Below, one piece after another: positions 19,440 to 27,966 of a DNA stretch of 63,858 nucleotides. The DNA is from Chthoniobacter flavus. Its GTDB lineage: Bacteria > Verrucomicrobiota > Verrucomicrobiia > Chthoniobacterales > Chthoniobacteraceae. Both the position numbers and the translations under genes were made by a program. The notes beneath the pieces were generated by a model. The model was not told the origin of the DNA. It searched no databases and saw nothing but the letters and a program-made list of their open reading frames with translations. The stretch covers positions 1 through 63,858 of the forward strand of contig CAMAUX010000030.1 of assembly GCA_945861435.1 (NCBI GenBank). Reading direction: 5' to 3'. The number at the start of each line of letters is the position of its first letter. The first letter of the stretch is position 1.

Positions 19440-21506
19440 TCAAACGGTATGCGCCGGTGGGATGGGGTCGGCTGGTTGGGACGCAGTGGAGGTGGGGTGG
19501 AGGACTGGTGGGGGGAGGAGGGCGCGCGAGCGGTCCGAGGGGAGGGCGAGGAGCTCGTCGATGGCGGCGAGGACCATGGGGACTGTGACGGCGTGCATGC
19601 AGCGGAAGTCGATGGGGCAGGTGCGCAGGAAGCAGGGGCTGCATTCGACATGCTTGCGCAGCACCCTGTGGGGGCTGCCGAGTGGGCCGGTGAGTTCGGG
19701 TTCTGTGGAGCCGAAGATGGCGACCACGGGCACGCCGAGTGCCGCGGCAAGGTGCATGGTGCCGGTGTCGTTGGTTACCAGAAGGTCGCAGGAGCGCAGG
19801 TGGTCGATGAGTTCTGCGAGGGTGGTGCGGCCCACGAGATCCTCGCCGGTATCGGCCTGTTCGAGGATGTGCTGGGCGATGGGGCGGTCCTTGGCGACGC
19901 CGAAGACTTTCCAGTGTGCGCCGAGGCCGTGCTGGGTTTGTTGGAGGACGTCGCCAAAACGCTCGGGCATCCAGCGCTTGGCAGGGCCGTACTCGGCGCC
20001 CGGGCAGAGGCCGAGGACGGGTTTGCGTTTTTGTGGAGCGGCGGAGGAGGTTGGGGAAGTGGAAGCCGGGGCTGCGGCAGTGACGGTGGCAGTGGCTGCG
20101 GGAGTGACGGAGGCTCCTGCAGCGGCGGTGGCGGCTTCGATATCGGCGCCAATGTGCCTTGCGAGTGCGAGGTAGTGGTGGACCTGGTGCTTGGGCTTGG
20201 CCGCGGGAGTTTTAGTTGCCGGGGAATAAATCTGGTTGAGGAGGTAGCGGCGGCGGTGTCCGGCGTAGCCCACGCGGCGGTGGATGCCTGCGAGGAAGAC
20301 CTCAAGGGCGCTGCGCAGGGAGTTGGGAAAGAGGACGGCAGCGTCGAAGCGCCCGCGGATCTTGCGAGCGACGCCGAAGACGGAGTCCCGGGCTTCGATG
20401 CAAATGACCTCGTCGACTTCAGCGACTGCGCGCCAGAAGTCTGCGAGCTTTGCCGGGGTGAGGATGGCGAGGTGGAGGTCGGGGCGTCCGTGCTTCATTG
20501 CGCGCACGGCGGGCAGGCTCATGACGGCGTCGCCGAGCCAGTTGGTGGCGCGCACGAGGAGGCGGAAGGGTTGGGGTGGGCAGGAGGGGGGCAGCATGGA
20601 GGGATCCGGGAGGACAACACCGCGTTTGTAGTCACTCAAGAGAAACCGGGGGCGCGGGGTTTTCCAGCGGTTATGGACCCAGAACCAGTCGGCGGGCTGG
20701 TGGCGGATCATGGATTCGAGGGCTTGGTTGACCTGTGCGGTGACGATGGCCGGGTCGGTGGCGACGGGGGCGATGGGCGGGCTGATGCGCACGATCCAGC
20801 GTCCGTGTGCTGCGGTGTATACGGCGACGGGCAGGAGTGCGGCGCCGGTGCGCAGCGCCATGATGGCGGGGAGCGGGGTGGTGGATGCGAGGCGGCCGAA
20901 GAGCGGGCACCAGAGGCCGGCGTCGCCTGCGTGCTGGTCGGCGAGGACTCCGGCAGCGCCCCCCTGGCGCAGGAGTTGCATGGCCCCTTGAAACCCTTCC
21001 TTGCGTTCGAAGAGTTGGAGGCCGAGGCGGGCCCGGTGGCGGCGGACGTCGGCGTCCATGTGCGGGTTGCTGAGGCGCTGGTAGAGGGTGCCGCTGGGGC
21101 CCGGGAAGATGAGGGGCCAGATTTGTGCGAGGAGTTCCCAGTTGCCGAGATGGCAGAGGATCGGGATGTAGCCGCGCTTTTCGGAAAGGAGTGCCTCCAC
21201 GTGTTCGTAACCCTCGAGAGTCACGCAGGCGCGGACCTTTTCTGGAGGCAGGAGTGCCACGCGGGTGCTGCTGAAGAGGTTGGCCCCCAGATGGGCGAAG
21301 GACTTCCGGGCGAGGCGATGCCTGTCCCTTTCGGGCATGGAGGGGAAGGCGATGGCGAGGTTGTGACGCACGAGGCGCCGGTATTTTGGCGACGCTGCGT
21401 GGCCCAGAATGCCGAGCAGCGATCCCAGCCGGGAGCAGAGGCTGGGCGGGAGGAGCCCGAGAAGGAAGGCGACGGTCTTGTAGAGAAGGAAGGCGAGGCG
21501 ATCCAT
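19440..21506 (-). CDS. Fusion of LpxL/HtrB-type acyltransferase and GT9 heptosyltransferase-like domain
   Basis: A 688-residue bifunctional-looking protein. Residues 1-300 form a lipid A acyltransferase: an N-terminal hydrophobic anchor, the catalytic HX4E motif HLGNWE (His119, Glu124), and GVLADQHAGDAG. Residues about 315-660 form a glycosyltransferase family 9 domain (LLVRATNWLGDAVMSLPAVR; LGLCPGAEYGPAKRWMPERF; LVTNDTGTMHLAAALGVPVV), as in LPS heptosyltransferase II. An Ala/Thr/Pro-rich insertion (about residues 455-500) interrupts the GT9 domain between its two lobes. Start ATG 21506 overlaps the upstream lipoprotein stop (TGATG). The role is inferred as outer-membrane glycolipid assembly. 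Confidence 0.9.
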   Translation of the reverse strand: MDRLAFLLYKTVAFLLGLLPPSLCSRLGSLLGILGHAASPKYRRLVRHNLAIAFPSMPERDRHRLARKSFAHLGANLFSSTRVALLPPEKVRACVTLEGYEHVEALLSEKRGYIPILCHLGNWELLAQIWPLIFPGPSGTLYQRLSNPHMDADVRRHRARLGLQLFERKEGFQGAMQLLRQGGAAGVLADQHAGDAGLWCPLFGRLASTTPLPAIMALRTGAALLPVAVYTAAHGRWIVRISPPIAPVATDPAIVTAQVNQALESMIRHQPADWFWVHNRWKTPRPRFLLSDYKRGVVLPDPSMLPPSCPPQPFRLLVRATNWLGDAVMSLPAVRAMKHGRPDLHLAILTPAKLADFWRAVAEVDEVICIEARDSVFGVARKIRGRFDAAVLFPNSLRSALEVFLAGIHRRVGYAGHRRRYLLNQIYSPATKTPAAKPKHQVHHYLALARHIGADIEAATAAAGASVTPAATATVTAAAPASTSPTSSAAPQKRKPVLGLCPGAEYGPAKRWMPERFGDVLQQTQHGLGAHWKVFGVAKDRPIAQHILEQADTGEDLVGRTTLAELIDHLRSCDLLVTNDTGTMHLAAALGVPVVAIFGSTEPELTGPLGSPHRVLRKHVECSPCFLRTCPIDFRCMHAVTVPMVLAAIDELLALPSDRSRALLPPPVLHPTSTASQPADPIPPAHTV

Positions 21507-23164
21507 CACGGGGCCCGAAGGCTGGAGCCGGAGGCGGCGGGTGGGCGCTGCTTCCAGTACATGTTTTTAAGGGGATGCTCGTCGATGACGTTGGCGGCGA
21601 CACCGCCCAGTCGCGCGGGGTCGTAGAATTGGATGCCGACGTAATAGAAGAGCGGGCAGAGGGGGGCGTCGTTGAGGAGGAGGGATTCGGCTTCGTGAAA
21701 GACGGCGAAGCGTTTGACGGGATCGAGCTCAGCCGCGGCTTGGGCGATGAGGGTGTCGTAGCGCGGGGCGGACCAGCCGGTGCGGTTGTTGCCGCCGTTG
21801 GTGACGAACATGTCGAGGAAGGTGTTGGGGTCCTTGTAGTCGCCCACCCATGTGGAGCGGCACAGGTCGTAATCGAGGGAACTGAGCGAGTTCAGGTACA
21901 CCTTCCATTCCTGCTGGGTGAGCTGGATGCGGATGCCGAGTTCGCGCTGGAAGGTGGACTGGAGCTCCACGCCGATGGATTGGTCGAGTTCGCTGTCGCC
22001 CTTGTAGAGGTAGTAGACGAGGGGGAAGCCGGAGCCGCCGGGGTATCCGGCTTCGGCGAGAAGTTTGCGCGCCCGTTCGGGATCGCGCGCGGGCCCGTGA
22101 GGTGGCTGGTAGCCGGCGGTGTCCGGTGGGACAAGGCTGTGAGCCGGGGGTTCGCCGGCGCGGGTGATTTTTTCGGTGAGGTAGGGTTTGTCGACGACCA
22201 GGGAGAAGGCGAGGCGCACGCGCGGATCGTTGAAGGGTTTGCGCGTGCAGTTGAAGCGCACGAAGTAGTTGCCGAGAAAGGGGGCGGCGTGGAAGTCGGG
22301 CCTGTGCTTGAGTTCTTCCATGAGCATGGAGGGAGCGAGACCCTTGTCCATGAGGAGGTCGGCGGCACCGGTGGCGTAGAAGTTGAAGGCCGTCATGGGC
22401 TTGGCCGCCGGGAGGACGTCGATGGTGCGCATGCCGACGTGGTCGGCGTTCCAGTAGAGGGGGTTTTTGGTGAGGCGGATCCGGTCAAAGAGCCGCCATT
22501 CGGTGAGGACAAATGCGCCATTGCCGATGAGGCGTCCGGGGCGGGTGAAGCTCTGGCCGGCTTTCTCGTATTTCTCCACCGAGGGGATGTGGACGGGGAG
22601 CAGGGTGGAGAAGGCGCACAGGTCGATCCAGAACGGCGTGGGGTTCTCGAGGGTGACGACGAGCGTGTGCGCGTCCGGGGCTTTGAGGCCGACCTCTGCG
22701 AAATCCTTGATACGGCCTTCGTTGTAGGCCTTGGCGTTGCGGATGTAGTGGAGTTGGTAGGAGTATTCAGCGGCCGTCTCCGGACGGAGGGTCCGTTGCC
22801 AGGAACGCAGAAAGTCCGTGGAGGTGACGGGATCGCCATTGCTCCAGCGCGCATTGGAGCGGAGGTGGAAGGTGTACGTGCGCCCGTCGGTGCTCAGGTC
22901 CCAGCGCTCCGCCACTCCGGGGCGGGCGGTGCCGGTTTCGTCGTACGCGGTGAGTCCCTCGTAGAGTGCGTAGGCGATGCGGCCCTCGGGTTGGCCCGTG
23001 ATGACGGCCGGGTCCACGGTCTCGGGTTCCGCGCCGTTGAGCAGGACGAGGTCGGCGCGGTCGAGGCTGCGACTGCACGACACCAGCGTGAGTGCGGCTG
23101 CGCAGGACAACAGGATGCGGAGGATGGTGGCGGGGTGGCGCACGAGAAGCAATGCAGCTTGCAT
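21506..23164 (-). CDS. Oligopeptide-binding lipoprotein (OppA-like, SBP family 5)
   Basis: A 552-residue periplasmic solute-binding lipoprotein. The N-terminal signal ends in the lipobox LVSC. SBP_bac_5 hallmarks follow: LVLLNGAEPETVDPAV, RIAYALYEGLTAYDETG, GVAERWDLSTDGRTYTFHLR and WSNGDPVTSTDFLRSWQR. The ATG at 23164 was chosen because it opens this signal peptide; the frame extends 101 codons further upstream but that overlaps floA. No permease or ATPase genes lie beside it, so it is an orphan binding protein here, translationally coupled to the LPS fusion gene. It is divergent from floA with 121 bp between starts. Confidence 0.92.
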   Translation of the reverse strand: MQAALLLVRHPATILRILLSCAAALTLVSCSRSLDRADLVLLNGAEPETVDPAVITGQPEGRIAYALYEGLTAYDETGTARPGVAERWDLSTDGRTYTFHLRSNARWSNGDPVTSTDFLRSWQRTLRPETAAEYSYQLHYIRNAKAYNEGRIKDFAEVGLKAPDAHTLVVTLENPTPFWIDLCAFSTLLPVHIPSVEKYEKAGQSFTRPGRLIGNGAFVLTEWRLFDRIRLTKNPLYWNADHVGMRTIDVLPAAKPMTAFNFYATGAADLLMDKGLAPSMLMEELKHRPDFHAAPFLGNYFVRFNCTRKPFNDPRVRLAFSLVVDKPYLTEKITRAGEPPAHSLVPPDTAGYQPPHGPARDPERARKLLAEAGYPGGSGFPLVYYLYKGDSELDQSIGVELQSTFQRELGIRIQLTQQEWKVYLNSLSSLDYDLCRSTWVGDYKDPNTFLDMFVTNGGNNRTGWSAPRYDTLIAQAAAELDPVKRFAVFHEAESLLLNDAPLCPLFYYVGIQFYDPARLGGVAANVIDEHPLKNMYWKQRPPAASGSSLRAP

Positions 23165-23285
23165 CAAAGGAGGCCGGCGTCCAAGGGGGTTCTGGCGGTT
23201 CCCTGAGGTGATTTCGCGGGGCTGAGAGGGCAGCGGAAAGGAACTCGCCTTAAGGGGGTGGGTTCGGATTATCGTTAGCGGACCT

Positions 23286-24287
23286 ATGCCAAACTTCATC
23301 CTCGGGTTCCTCGGTCTGGTGGTGTTCGTCTTCGCGATCATCCTCTTTAACTTCTTCGGTCTGTGGCTGCGCGCGCGGATCTCGGGGGCGCCGTTGAGTC
23401 TTGGCCGATTGATTGCGATGCGGCTGCGCGGTGTGCCCCTGGCGCAGATCGTGGATGCGCGCATCACGGCGGTGAAGGCGGGGCTGCCTGTGGAGACCGA
23501 TCCGCTGGAGGCCCATTACCTTGCGGGTGGCAATGTGAACGAGGTGATCCTTGCGCTCATTGCAGCGGAGAAGTCCGGGATCGCGCTCACCTTTGACCAG
23601 GCGACCGGCATCGATCTGGCCACGAAGGGGACGGGCAAGACCGTGCTCGATGCCGTGAAGACGAGCATCAACCCGAGGGTCATCGACTGTCCCAATCCTG
23701 CCAGTGGCAAGCAGACGATCGACGGCGTGGCCAAGGACGGCATCGGCGTGAAAGCCAAGGCGCGCGTGACCGTGCGCACGAACCTCACGCAGTTCGTGGG
23801 CGGCGCCACGGAGGAGACGGTGGTGGCGCGGGTGGGCGAGGGGATCGTGAGCGCGATCGGCTCGGCGGACAGTTACAAGCTGGTGCTGGAAAATCCCGAC
23901 CGCATTTCCAAGGCGGTGCTGGCCAAGGGGCTCGATAGCGGGACGGCGTTCGAGATCCTGTCCATCGACATTGCGGATGTGGACATCGGCGAGAACATTG
24001 GTGCCAAACTTCAGGCCGAGCAGGCCGACGCCGACAAGCGTGTGGCCCAGGCGAAGGCGGAGGTGCGGCGCGCAGCCGCGGTGGCCGTGGAGCAGGAGAT
24101 GCGCGCGCGTACCCAGGAGATGCGCGCAAAGGTGGTGGAGGCCGAGGCCCAGATTCCGCAGGCCATGGCCGAGGCGTTCCGTTCCGGCAACCTTGGGATC
24201 ATGGATTACACGCGGCTCAAGAATATCCAGGCCGACACCGGGATGCGGGAGTCCATTGCCGGGACCGAGCCGAGGACCGAGGAGTAG
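23286..24287 (+). CDS. floA: Flotillin-like protein FloA
   Basis: A 333-residue membrane-microdomain scaffold of the UPF0365/YqfA family. It has an N-terminal membrane hairpin (residues 4-28, [20 protein letters not shown]), a PHB/SPFH-like domain with [20 protein letters not shown] and [19 protein letters not shown], and an Ala/Glu/Gln-rich coiled coil (about residues 240-300, [20 protein letters not shown]) ending in [18 protein letters not shown]. The length and ending match FloA. It is followed after 3 bp by a small membrane protein gene, so the two form an operon ending at the tRNA gene. Confidence 0.96.
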   Translation: MPNFILGFLGLVVFVFAIILFNFFGLWLRARISGAPLSLGRLIAMRLRGVPLAQIVDARITAVKAGLPVETDPLEAHYLAGGNVNEVILALIAAEKSGIALTFDQATGIDLATKGTGKTVLDAVKTSINPRVIDCPNPASGKQTIDGVAKDGIGVKAKARVTVRTNLTQFVGGATEETVVARVGEGIVSAIGSADSYKLVLENPDRISKAVLAKGLDSGTAFEILSIDIADVDIGENIGAKLQAEQADADKRVAQAKAEVRRAAAVAVEQEMRARTQEMRAKVVEAEAQIPQAMAEAFRSGNLGIMDYTRLKNIQADTGMRESIAGTEPRTEE

Positions 24288-24290
24288 GCG

Positions 24291-24914
24291 ATGAGCGGCC
24301 TTGGAATGGAGCTCGCTGCGACCGACTGGGGGATCACCTCGTTCGTTGTTTTCGCGGTGGTGTTTGTCATCAAACTTCTCCTTCGCAAGAGCGAGGAGGC
24401 GTCGACGGAAGCGCCCCGTAAGTCGGCGCGCAAACCCGTGGAGGCGGGTGAAGAGCGGGCCCGGCGGTTGATGGAGGCACTGGGTCTCCCGGTGGAAGGC
24501 GCACCGGTGCCGCGGGTGGAACGGGCGGGTCCTCCTGCGTTTCCGGGTCGGGCGAAGATGGCGCCGCGTCAACCCGTTGGGCAGGGGGCGCCTGTTGTTC
24601 CGCCAAAGAACGCTCCGCACCATGGGAGTCCGGTTTCGGTGGCGCCACCGGTGGTGCCCGATGGGATGGAGGAGGCCTTTGGAAGCGCAGGGAAGGGCGG
24701 TTGGAACACGGTGAGTTCGCGGGTGGACGCGTTCGCGCAGGAAGCGCCAGAGCAGGTGAAAACGGGCCGTTCTGTGAGCACCGCGAAGTTTCCGGTGCGC
24801 CGGCTTTTGGGGAATCGGGGGGCGTTGCGAGAGGCGATGGTTTTGCGTGAGATTCTTGGTCCGCCTCGGGGCTTGCAAAGTCCGCAAGAGGCTTCTAGGG
24901 TGTTTGGCTCTTGA
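24291..24914 (+). CDS. Membrane-anchored protein of unknown function, co-transcribed with floA
   Basis: A 207-residue product with one N-terminal membrane helix (ITSFVVFAVVFVIKLLL, about residues 15-32), a long Pro/Ala/Gly-rich disordered middle, and a short conserved-looking C-terminal helix with ALREAMVLREILGPPRGL. I do not know a named family, but similar C-terminal motifs occur beside floA in related bacteria as I recall them. The 3-bp spacing suggests a FloA partner or cargo. It ends 1 bp before tRNA-Leu, so the tRNA may be processed from the same transcript. Confidence 0.75.
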   Translation: MSGLGMELAATDWGITSFVVFAVVFVIKLLLRKSEEASTEAPRKSARKPVEAGEERARRLMEALGLPVEGAPVPRVERAGPPAFPGRAKMAPRQPVGQGAPVVPPKNAPHHGSPVSVAPPVVPDGMEEAFGSAGKGGWNTVSSRVDAFAQEAPEQVKTGRSVSTAKFPVRRLLGNRGALREAMVLREILGPPRGLQSPQEASRVFGS

Positions 24915-24915
24915 A

Positions 24916-24999
24916 GCCGGCGTGGCGGAACTGGCAGACGCGCTAGACTCAAAATCTGGTATCCGCAAGGGTGTGTGGGTTCGAGCCCCTCCGCCGGCA
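24916..24999 (+). tRNA. tRNA-Leu (anticodon CAA)
   Basis: An 84-nt leucine tRNA. The acceptor strand GCCGGCG pairs fully with CGCCGGC at 24992-24998. The anticodon stem CTAGA/TCTGG, with loop CTCAAAA, gives anticodon CAA. A long variable arm is present, and the T loop is TTCGAGC. CCA is not encoded. It marks the left border of the accessory island with phage remnants, and tRNA genes are common integration sites. Confidence 0.95.
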
Positions 25000-25011
25000 C
25001 TTCTTAAAAAA

Positions 25012-25041
25012 CCGCAAACCCTCTTTGGATGAGGGTTGCGG
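25012..25041 (+). terminator. Hairpin directly after tRNA-Leu
   Basis: CCGCAAACCCTC (25012-25023) pairs with GAGGGTTGCGG (25031-25041) with one bulged A around a 7-base loop. It sits 12 bases after the tRNA. The A-rich tract before it (TTAAAAAA) would serve termination from the opposite strand better than from the tRNA, so its role is uncertain. Its right arm is also the first segment of the dispersed repeat that follows. Confidence 0.45.
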
Positions 25042-25171
25042 GGCGGTTCGGGGGGCGGGTGGGAGGTGGCGGAAAGGGTGCTGTCTCGCGGGTCCGACTT
25101 GGTGCCCTGGTGCCTTTGTGTGTGCTGTCAGGTGCAGGTTCTCACACCAAGGCACTAAGCTCACCAAGCTG
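25028..25171 (+). repeat. Dispersed hairpin repeat, copy 1 (left edge of island)
   Basis: About 144 bp starting GATGAGGGTTGCGGGGCGG and ending CTCACCAAGCTG. Copies 2 and 3 are at 32536-32677 and 32964-33105. The 3' part holds an inverted repeat: GGTGCCTTTGTGTG pairs imperfectly with CACACCAAGGCAC after a loop of about 15 bases. This copy is more diverged than the other two, which are nearly the same as each other. It truncates the phage gene that follows. Confidence 0.85.
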
Positions 25172-25197
25172 CAAAAAACGGAGATTTTGCCTGTCCC

Positions 25198-25611
25198 TTG
25201 CGGACGACCCCGGAGGTCGCCAAGGATCTCCTCGTCGACTCGGGGCAGGCCAGTCAGCTCCAGTACCGGCAGGTGCAGAGCGACATCGGCCTCATGATGC
25301 TCGGCAACGAGGCCCTCTACACGGAGAACGACCCCGCCGCCCCTGCCAAGCTCTCCATGGCCCAGCAGATCCTCGGCAAGAACCCCAAGGCGCAATCCGC
25401 GCTCAAGGCCGACCCGGTGTTCCAGCAACTCTTTGGCAACTACATCAAAAACCTGCAGATGAGCGCCACCCAGCAGCAGAACGCCACCATCGGCCGACTC
25501 GGTGTCAGCCCGGCACCCCTCCAGGCCGAAAGGGCCATGCCGCAGGGGTCGCAGGAAGAGGCGCAGGGGGGCCTCCAGCACGGCCCAGCAGAGGATGCCC
25601 GGGAGCAATGA
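25198..25611 (+). pseudogene. C-terminal fragment of a phage portal-like protein
   Basis: An open frame enters from the repeat and ends at 25611 (about 137 residues), with no convincing start of its own; the TTG at 25198 is only the first permissible codon. The visible part is helical and Gln-rich (QASQLQYRQVQSDIGLMMLG; LFGNYIKNLQMSATQQQNAT) and ends in a disordered tail. This resembles the C-terminal end of portal proteins from podovirus-like phages. Its stop overlaps the next small gene (ATGATG), an arrangement typical of phage structural operons. Taken with the capsid and scaffold fragments further right, it is read as a prophage fossil. Confidence 0.5.
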
Positions 25612-25853
25612 TGCGCGAACTCACCCCCGCCGAGATCGAAGCCGTGGCCAAGGGCGGGCCGCTCTGGGACATCGTCACCGAGGCCGTGCACGTCTCGCTG
25701 GAGAACGAAGTCGAGCAGGCCCTCAGCCCCGATATCGGCGGCGAGGACCGCGCCTATTGCGCCGGGCGCGCAGCCGCCATCCGCGACCTTGCTGGTTCGC
25801 TGCAGGTGTTGAGGGAGAACGCCCGTCTCCACCTCGAGGCGCAGGGCTGCTAG
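25608..25853 (+). CDS. Small phage-type protein (81 residues)
   Basis: The ATG at 25608 overlaps the stop of the portal-like fragment by 4 bp (a second ATG follows at 25611). The acidic, helical product starts MMRELTPAEIEAVAKGG and contains AYCAGRAAAIRDLAGSLQVL. Similar short proteins often follow the portal gene in phage head modules, but I cannot name the family. It is intact although its upstream partner is truncated. No cognate downstream gene remains; the minus-strand cassette starts about 110 bp on. Confidence 0.55.
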   Translation: MMRELTPAEIEAVAKGGPLWDIVTEAVHVSLENEVEQALSPDIGGEDRAYCAGRAAAIRDLAGSLQVLRENARLHLEAQGC

Positions 25854-25962
25854 GCGCGGACCGAGGGGGGCGGGGCGCGGTGGCCCGGAGCTTTCACTCA
25901 ACCAATATAGCGAAGCGCCCTGTTAAAGCCGATATTACGACTTCGGTATTGGAGGTTTTTGA

Positions 25963-26172
25963 TTACTTCACCATCCGCTTCTGACTACCCGAGTGCGTGC
26001 AGATTACCGTCCACCCATCAGCTCGAGTTACATGGATTTCATCCCCCATCAAGACGGCGCTCACAGCCCGCTGCGTTCCGGTTCCGGTTCCCCATGAGTA
26101 AAGGCCCGATCCGGCTGAGTTGTAGACTTTGACTTGTCCATTTTCGACTTTGACGATTGCTGCTTGTGACAT
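25963..26172 (-). CDS. Small beta-rich protein of unknown function (69 residues)
   Basis: The ATG at 26172 begins MSQAAIVKVENGQVKVYNSA. The sequence alternates in short beta strands with a Gly/Ser/Thr-rich turn (GSGLYSWGTGTGTQ) and ends basic (SGSQKRMVK). The pattern resembles small WD-like or beta-sandwich single-repeat proteins, but I do not recognise a family. It is the last gene of a minus-strand cassette, 10 bp after the 57-residue gene. By eye the base composition is less GC-rich than the flanking chromosome, which fits acquisition by transfer. Confidence 0.6.
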   Translation of the reverse strand: MSQAAIVKVENGQVKVYNSAGSGLYSWGTGTGTQRAVSAVLMGDEIHVTRADGWTVICTHSGSQKRMVK

Positions 26173-26182
26173 GGTGGTTGGT

Positions 26183-26356
26183 TTATTTCTTGGAGGCGGT
26201 TTTGTTCTCATCCACACGTTGCCTCTCAGCGTGCGACGAGGGTTTGTTCCAAATTATGAACCCGTCGGACATCTCCACACTTTCGATGCGTCGTTGCTGC
26301 TGGAACCACTCAGTCGTGTACTTCTTAGCCCCGAACAATGAATTAAATAATCCCAT
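26183..26356 (-). CDS. Small charged protein of unknown function (57 residues)
   Basis: The ATG at 26356 opens a 57-codon frame: MGLFNSLFGAKKYTTEWFQQ, then QRRIESVEMSDGFIIWNKPS and a charged tail. The start MGLFxSLFG with an amphipathic helix resembles N-termini of small secretion-system or phage proteins, but there is no family I can assign. It lies between the 421-residue gene (66 bp away) and the 69-residue gene (10 bp), so all are probably one transcript. Coding character is supported by the clean frame, its position and the lack of stops, not by homology. Confidence 0.55.
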   Translation of the reverse strand: MGLFNSLFGAKKYTTEWFQQQRRIESVEMSDGFIIWNKPSSHAERQRVDENKTASKK

Positions 26357-26422
26357 ATTGAAAGTTCCCGAATGATGTTTGGTTCACGCTGGAAAGCTCT
26401 TTGCTATTGGAGTTTCTCTTCC

Positions 26423-27688
26423 TCAATACCCATCCATGAACAAGACCTGCTCGACCTGACGCAGGCTCCAACTCCGTCGACCACGCCGCTTCGGCGAGAG
26501 TTGGTTCATTTGGCTTCGGATCGCGCGGACAAAGGTGCTGCCAGCGAACTGGGCCGCCCAAGAGCCGTATCCGTTGGGCCAGCGAAGAAAGAGACGGCGC
26601 GGACGTGTCCCTGCATCGCGGCCGTTTACGTAGCCCAGCCCCTTGAGCTCCTGCGGCACGGATTTCAGCCCTTTGGCATGGCAGATCTGGTCGAGACGAC
26701 TTAGCACGGAGGTCGCCACCCGGCTGTCCCAGATCACTTCCGGCGCGGCGGAGCCCGCAGTGGCCATCGCCACCACCTTCGTCCAACCGCTGCTCATTGG
26801 AGCCCGCTGGCATCGTACCTTCTTCGCCGCACTTTCAAGCACCGAGCGCACGGTCGCCGCAGCCGGCTCTCGATAGCCCACGCCACCCCACTTAAAAACC
26901 GCCACAGACAGACTCACCGCCTCCTCACACTGTGCTTGCGTCCATGTCCGATCGGCCTGAACTGCGGCAAAGAGCGGGCGGAAGCGCCTCTCAAAATCCG
27001 CAGTCTTTACTGCGTTGGCCGAAGGGCCCACAGACGGATTGGGCCAGAAATATCCCGCCAGGCGGGCATGCCAACCTCGGTGGGGCGCGTCGACAGTTTC
27101 CCGGCGGTAGCGTGGAAGGTAAGGGTCTCCTTCAATCGCCTCGATCACTGCCTTGGCCCACCCGGCCAGCGCGCCTGGGGGAGGCGCACTCACGACCGAA
27201 GGCCCCTCCTTTACGAGCCCGCCTTCTGATCCGAGCAGTACGGTCTCGATCCCTTTATTGCCCGCCACCTCCCAGTCCGACTCAATGACTGCCTCCATTG
27301 CGCTGATGAGCTGCGCGCGGTGCTCCACGGGTTGGCGGTCCCAATAGGCCACCGCCTCTGGTCGCAGAACGGCACCTTCAACCAATCTCTTTTTTCCAAC
27401 GCAGGAAGCGCGTTGGAGCCAGCTCTCGTTGGCGCGCATAAACGGGTTTGTCGCCTGCATCGTATTGCGGTAGCGGACAGGCAGGAGCATCCGGCAGAGG
27501 ACGTCGACCCCGCCCTCTCTGCCCTTCGCCAGCTGATCGCGCAGCTTGATGGCCTGCATCCCTCGAGGGAGCGCCGCCGTGCGCCAGTCCGCAGGGGGAT
27601 GAAAGCGGTGGATCCAGACGATCCACGCGGCAACAAATTGTTCCAGGGGGACACTGGCGTTGGCTGCGTGAGGGAATACGAGATTCAT
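26423..27688 (-). CDS. Unrecognised 421-residue protein, possibly with a glycosylase-like HhH fold
   Basis: The ATG at 27688 (a GTG at 27703 is in frame) starts MNLVFPHAANASVPLEQFVA. The protein is helical with many Trp and Arg. About residues 300-345 read SGWTKVVAMATAGSAA then EVIWDSRVATSVLSRL. The pattern Lys...hydrophobic...(Y/W)DSRVA followed by a helix resembles the core of OGG-like helix-hairpin-helix proteins that occur in some bacterial defence operons. That comparison is inference from a single motif. There is no signal peptide or transmembrane helix. It heads the minus-strand cassette together with the Cys/His protein at 27760-27966. Function is unknown. Confidence 0.6.
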   Translation of the reverse strand: MNLVFPHAANASVPLEQFVAAWIVWIHRFHPPADWRTAALPRGMQAIKLRDQLAKGREGGVDVLCRMLLPVRYRNTMQATNPFMRANESWLQRASCVGKKRLVEGAVLRPEAVAYWDRQPVEHRAQLISAMEAVIESDWEVAGNKGIETVLLGSEGGLVKEGPSVVSAPPPGALAGWAKAVIEAIEGDPYLPRYRRETVDAPHRGWHARLAGYFWPNPSVGPSANAVKTADFERRFRPLFAAVQADRTWTQAQCEEAVSLSVAVFKWGGVGYREPAAATVRSVLESAAKKVRCQRAPMSSGWTKVVAMATAGSAAPEVIWDSRVATSVLSRLDQICHAKGLKSVPQELKGLGYVNGRDAGTRPRRLFLRWPNGYGSWAAQFAGSTFVRAIRSQMNQLSPKRRGRRSWSLRQVEQVLFMDGY

Positions 27689-27759
27689 GGGGGGGGATGA
27701 CACATGGTTTCGTGTTTCGATTGCGGGATCTGAACCGGGATGGCGTCAAGCCGTGCGGC

Positions 27760-27966
27760 TCACCGTCCGGTCGCGGGAGCGCCCCGCATGTGAATTTTGC
27801 TGACCGGATTGACGTGACAGCCCTGCCCATGGTCGGTTGATCCACAGTACCCGCATCTTGACGGATCTTCGGGATGGAAATGCACTCCATGAGGACCGTA
27901 CCTGCACCCCTTGCCGCGGTCCCTTGATCCACAATACATGCAGCGTGTCTGCTGGTTTATGGCCAT
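27760..27966 (-). CDS. Tandem Cys/His-knuckle protein (68 residues)
   Basis: The ATG at 27966 opens MAINQQTRCMYCGSRDRGKG. Two copies of one motif follow: CMYCGSRDRGKGCRYGPHG with VHFHP, and CGYCGSTDHGQGCHVNP with IHMR. Each has the form C-x2-C-G-S-x4-G-x-G-C-x4/3-P-...-H-x-H/M, well suited to bind one zinc ion. Such CxYCGSxxxGxGCxxxP motifs recur at the ends of larger bacterial proteins; here two stand alone. It lies about 70 bp upstream of the 421-residue gene on the same strand and may be its partner, for example a nucleic-acid or protein-binding module. Confidence 0.65.
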   Translation of the reverse strand: MAINQQTRCMYCGSRDRGKGCRYGPHGVHFHPEDPSRCGYCGSTDHGQGCHVNPVSKIHMRGAPATGR

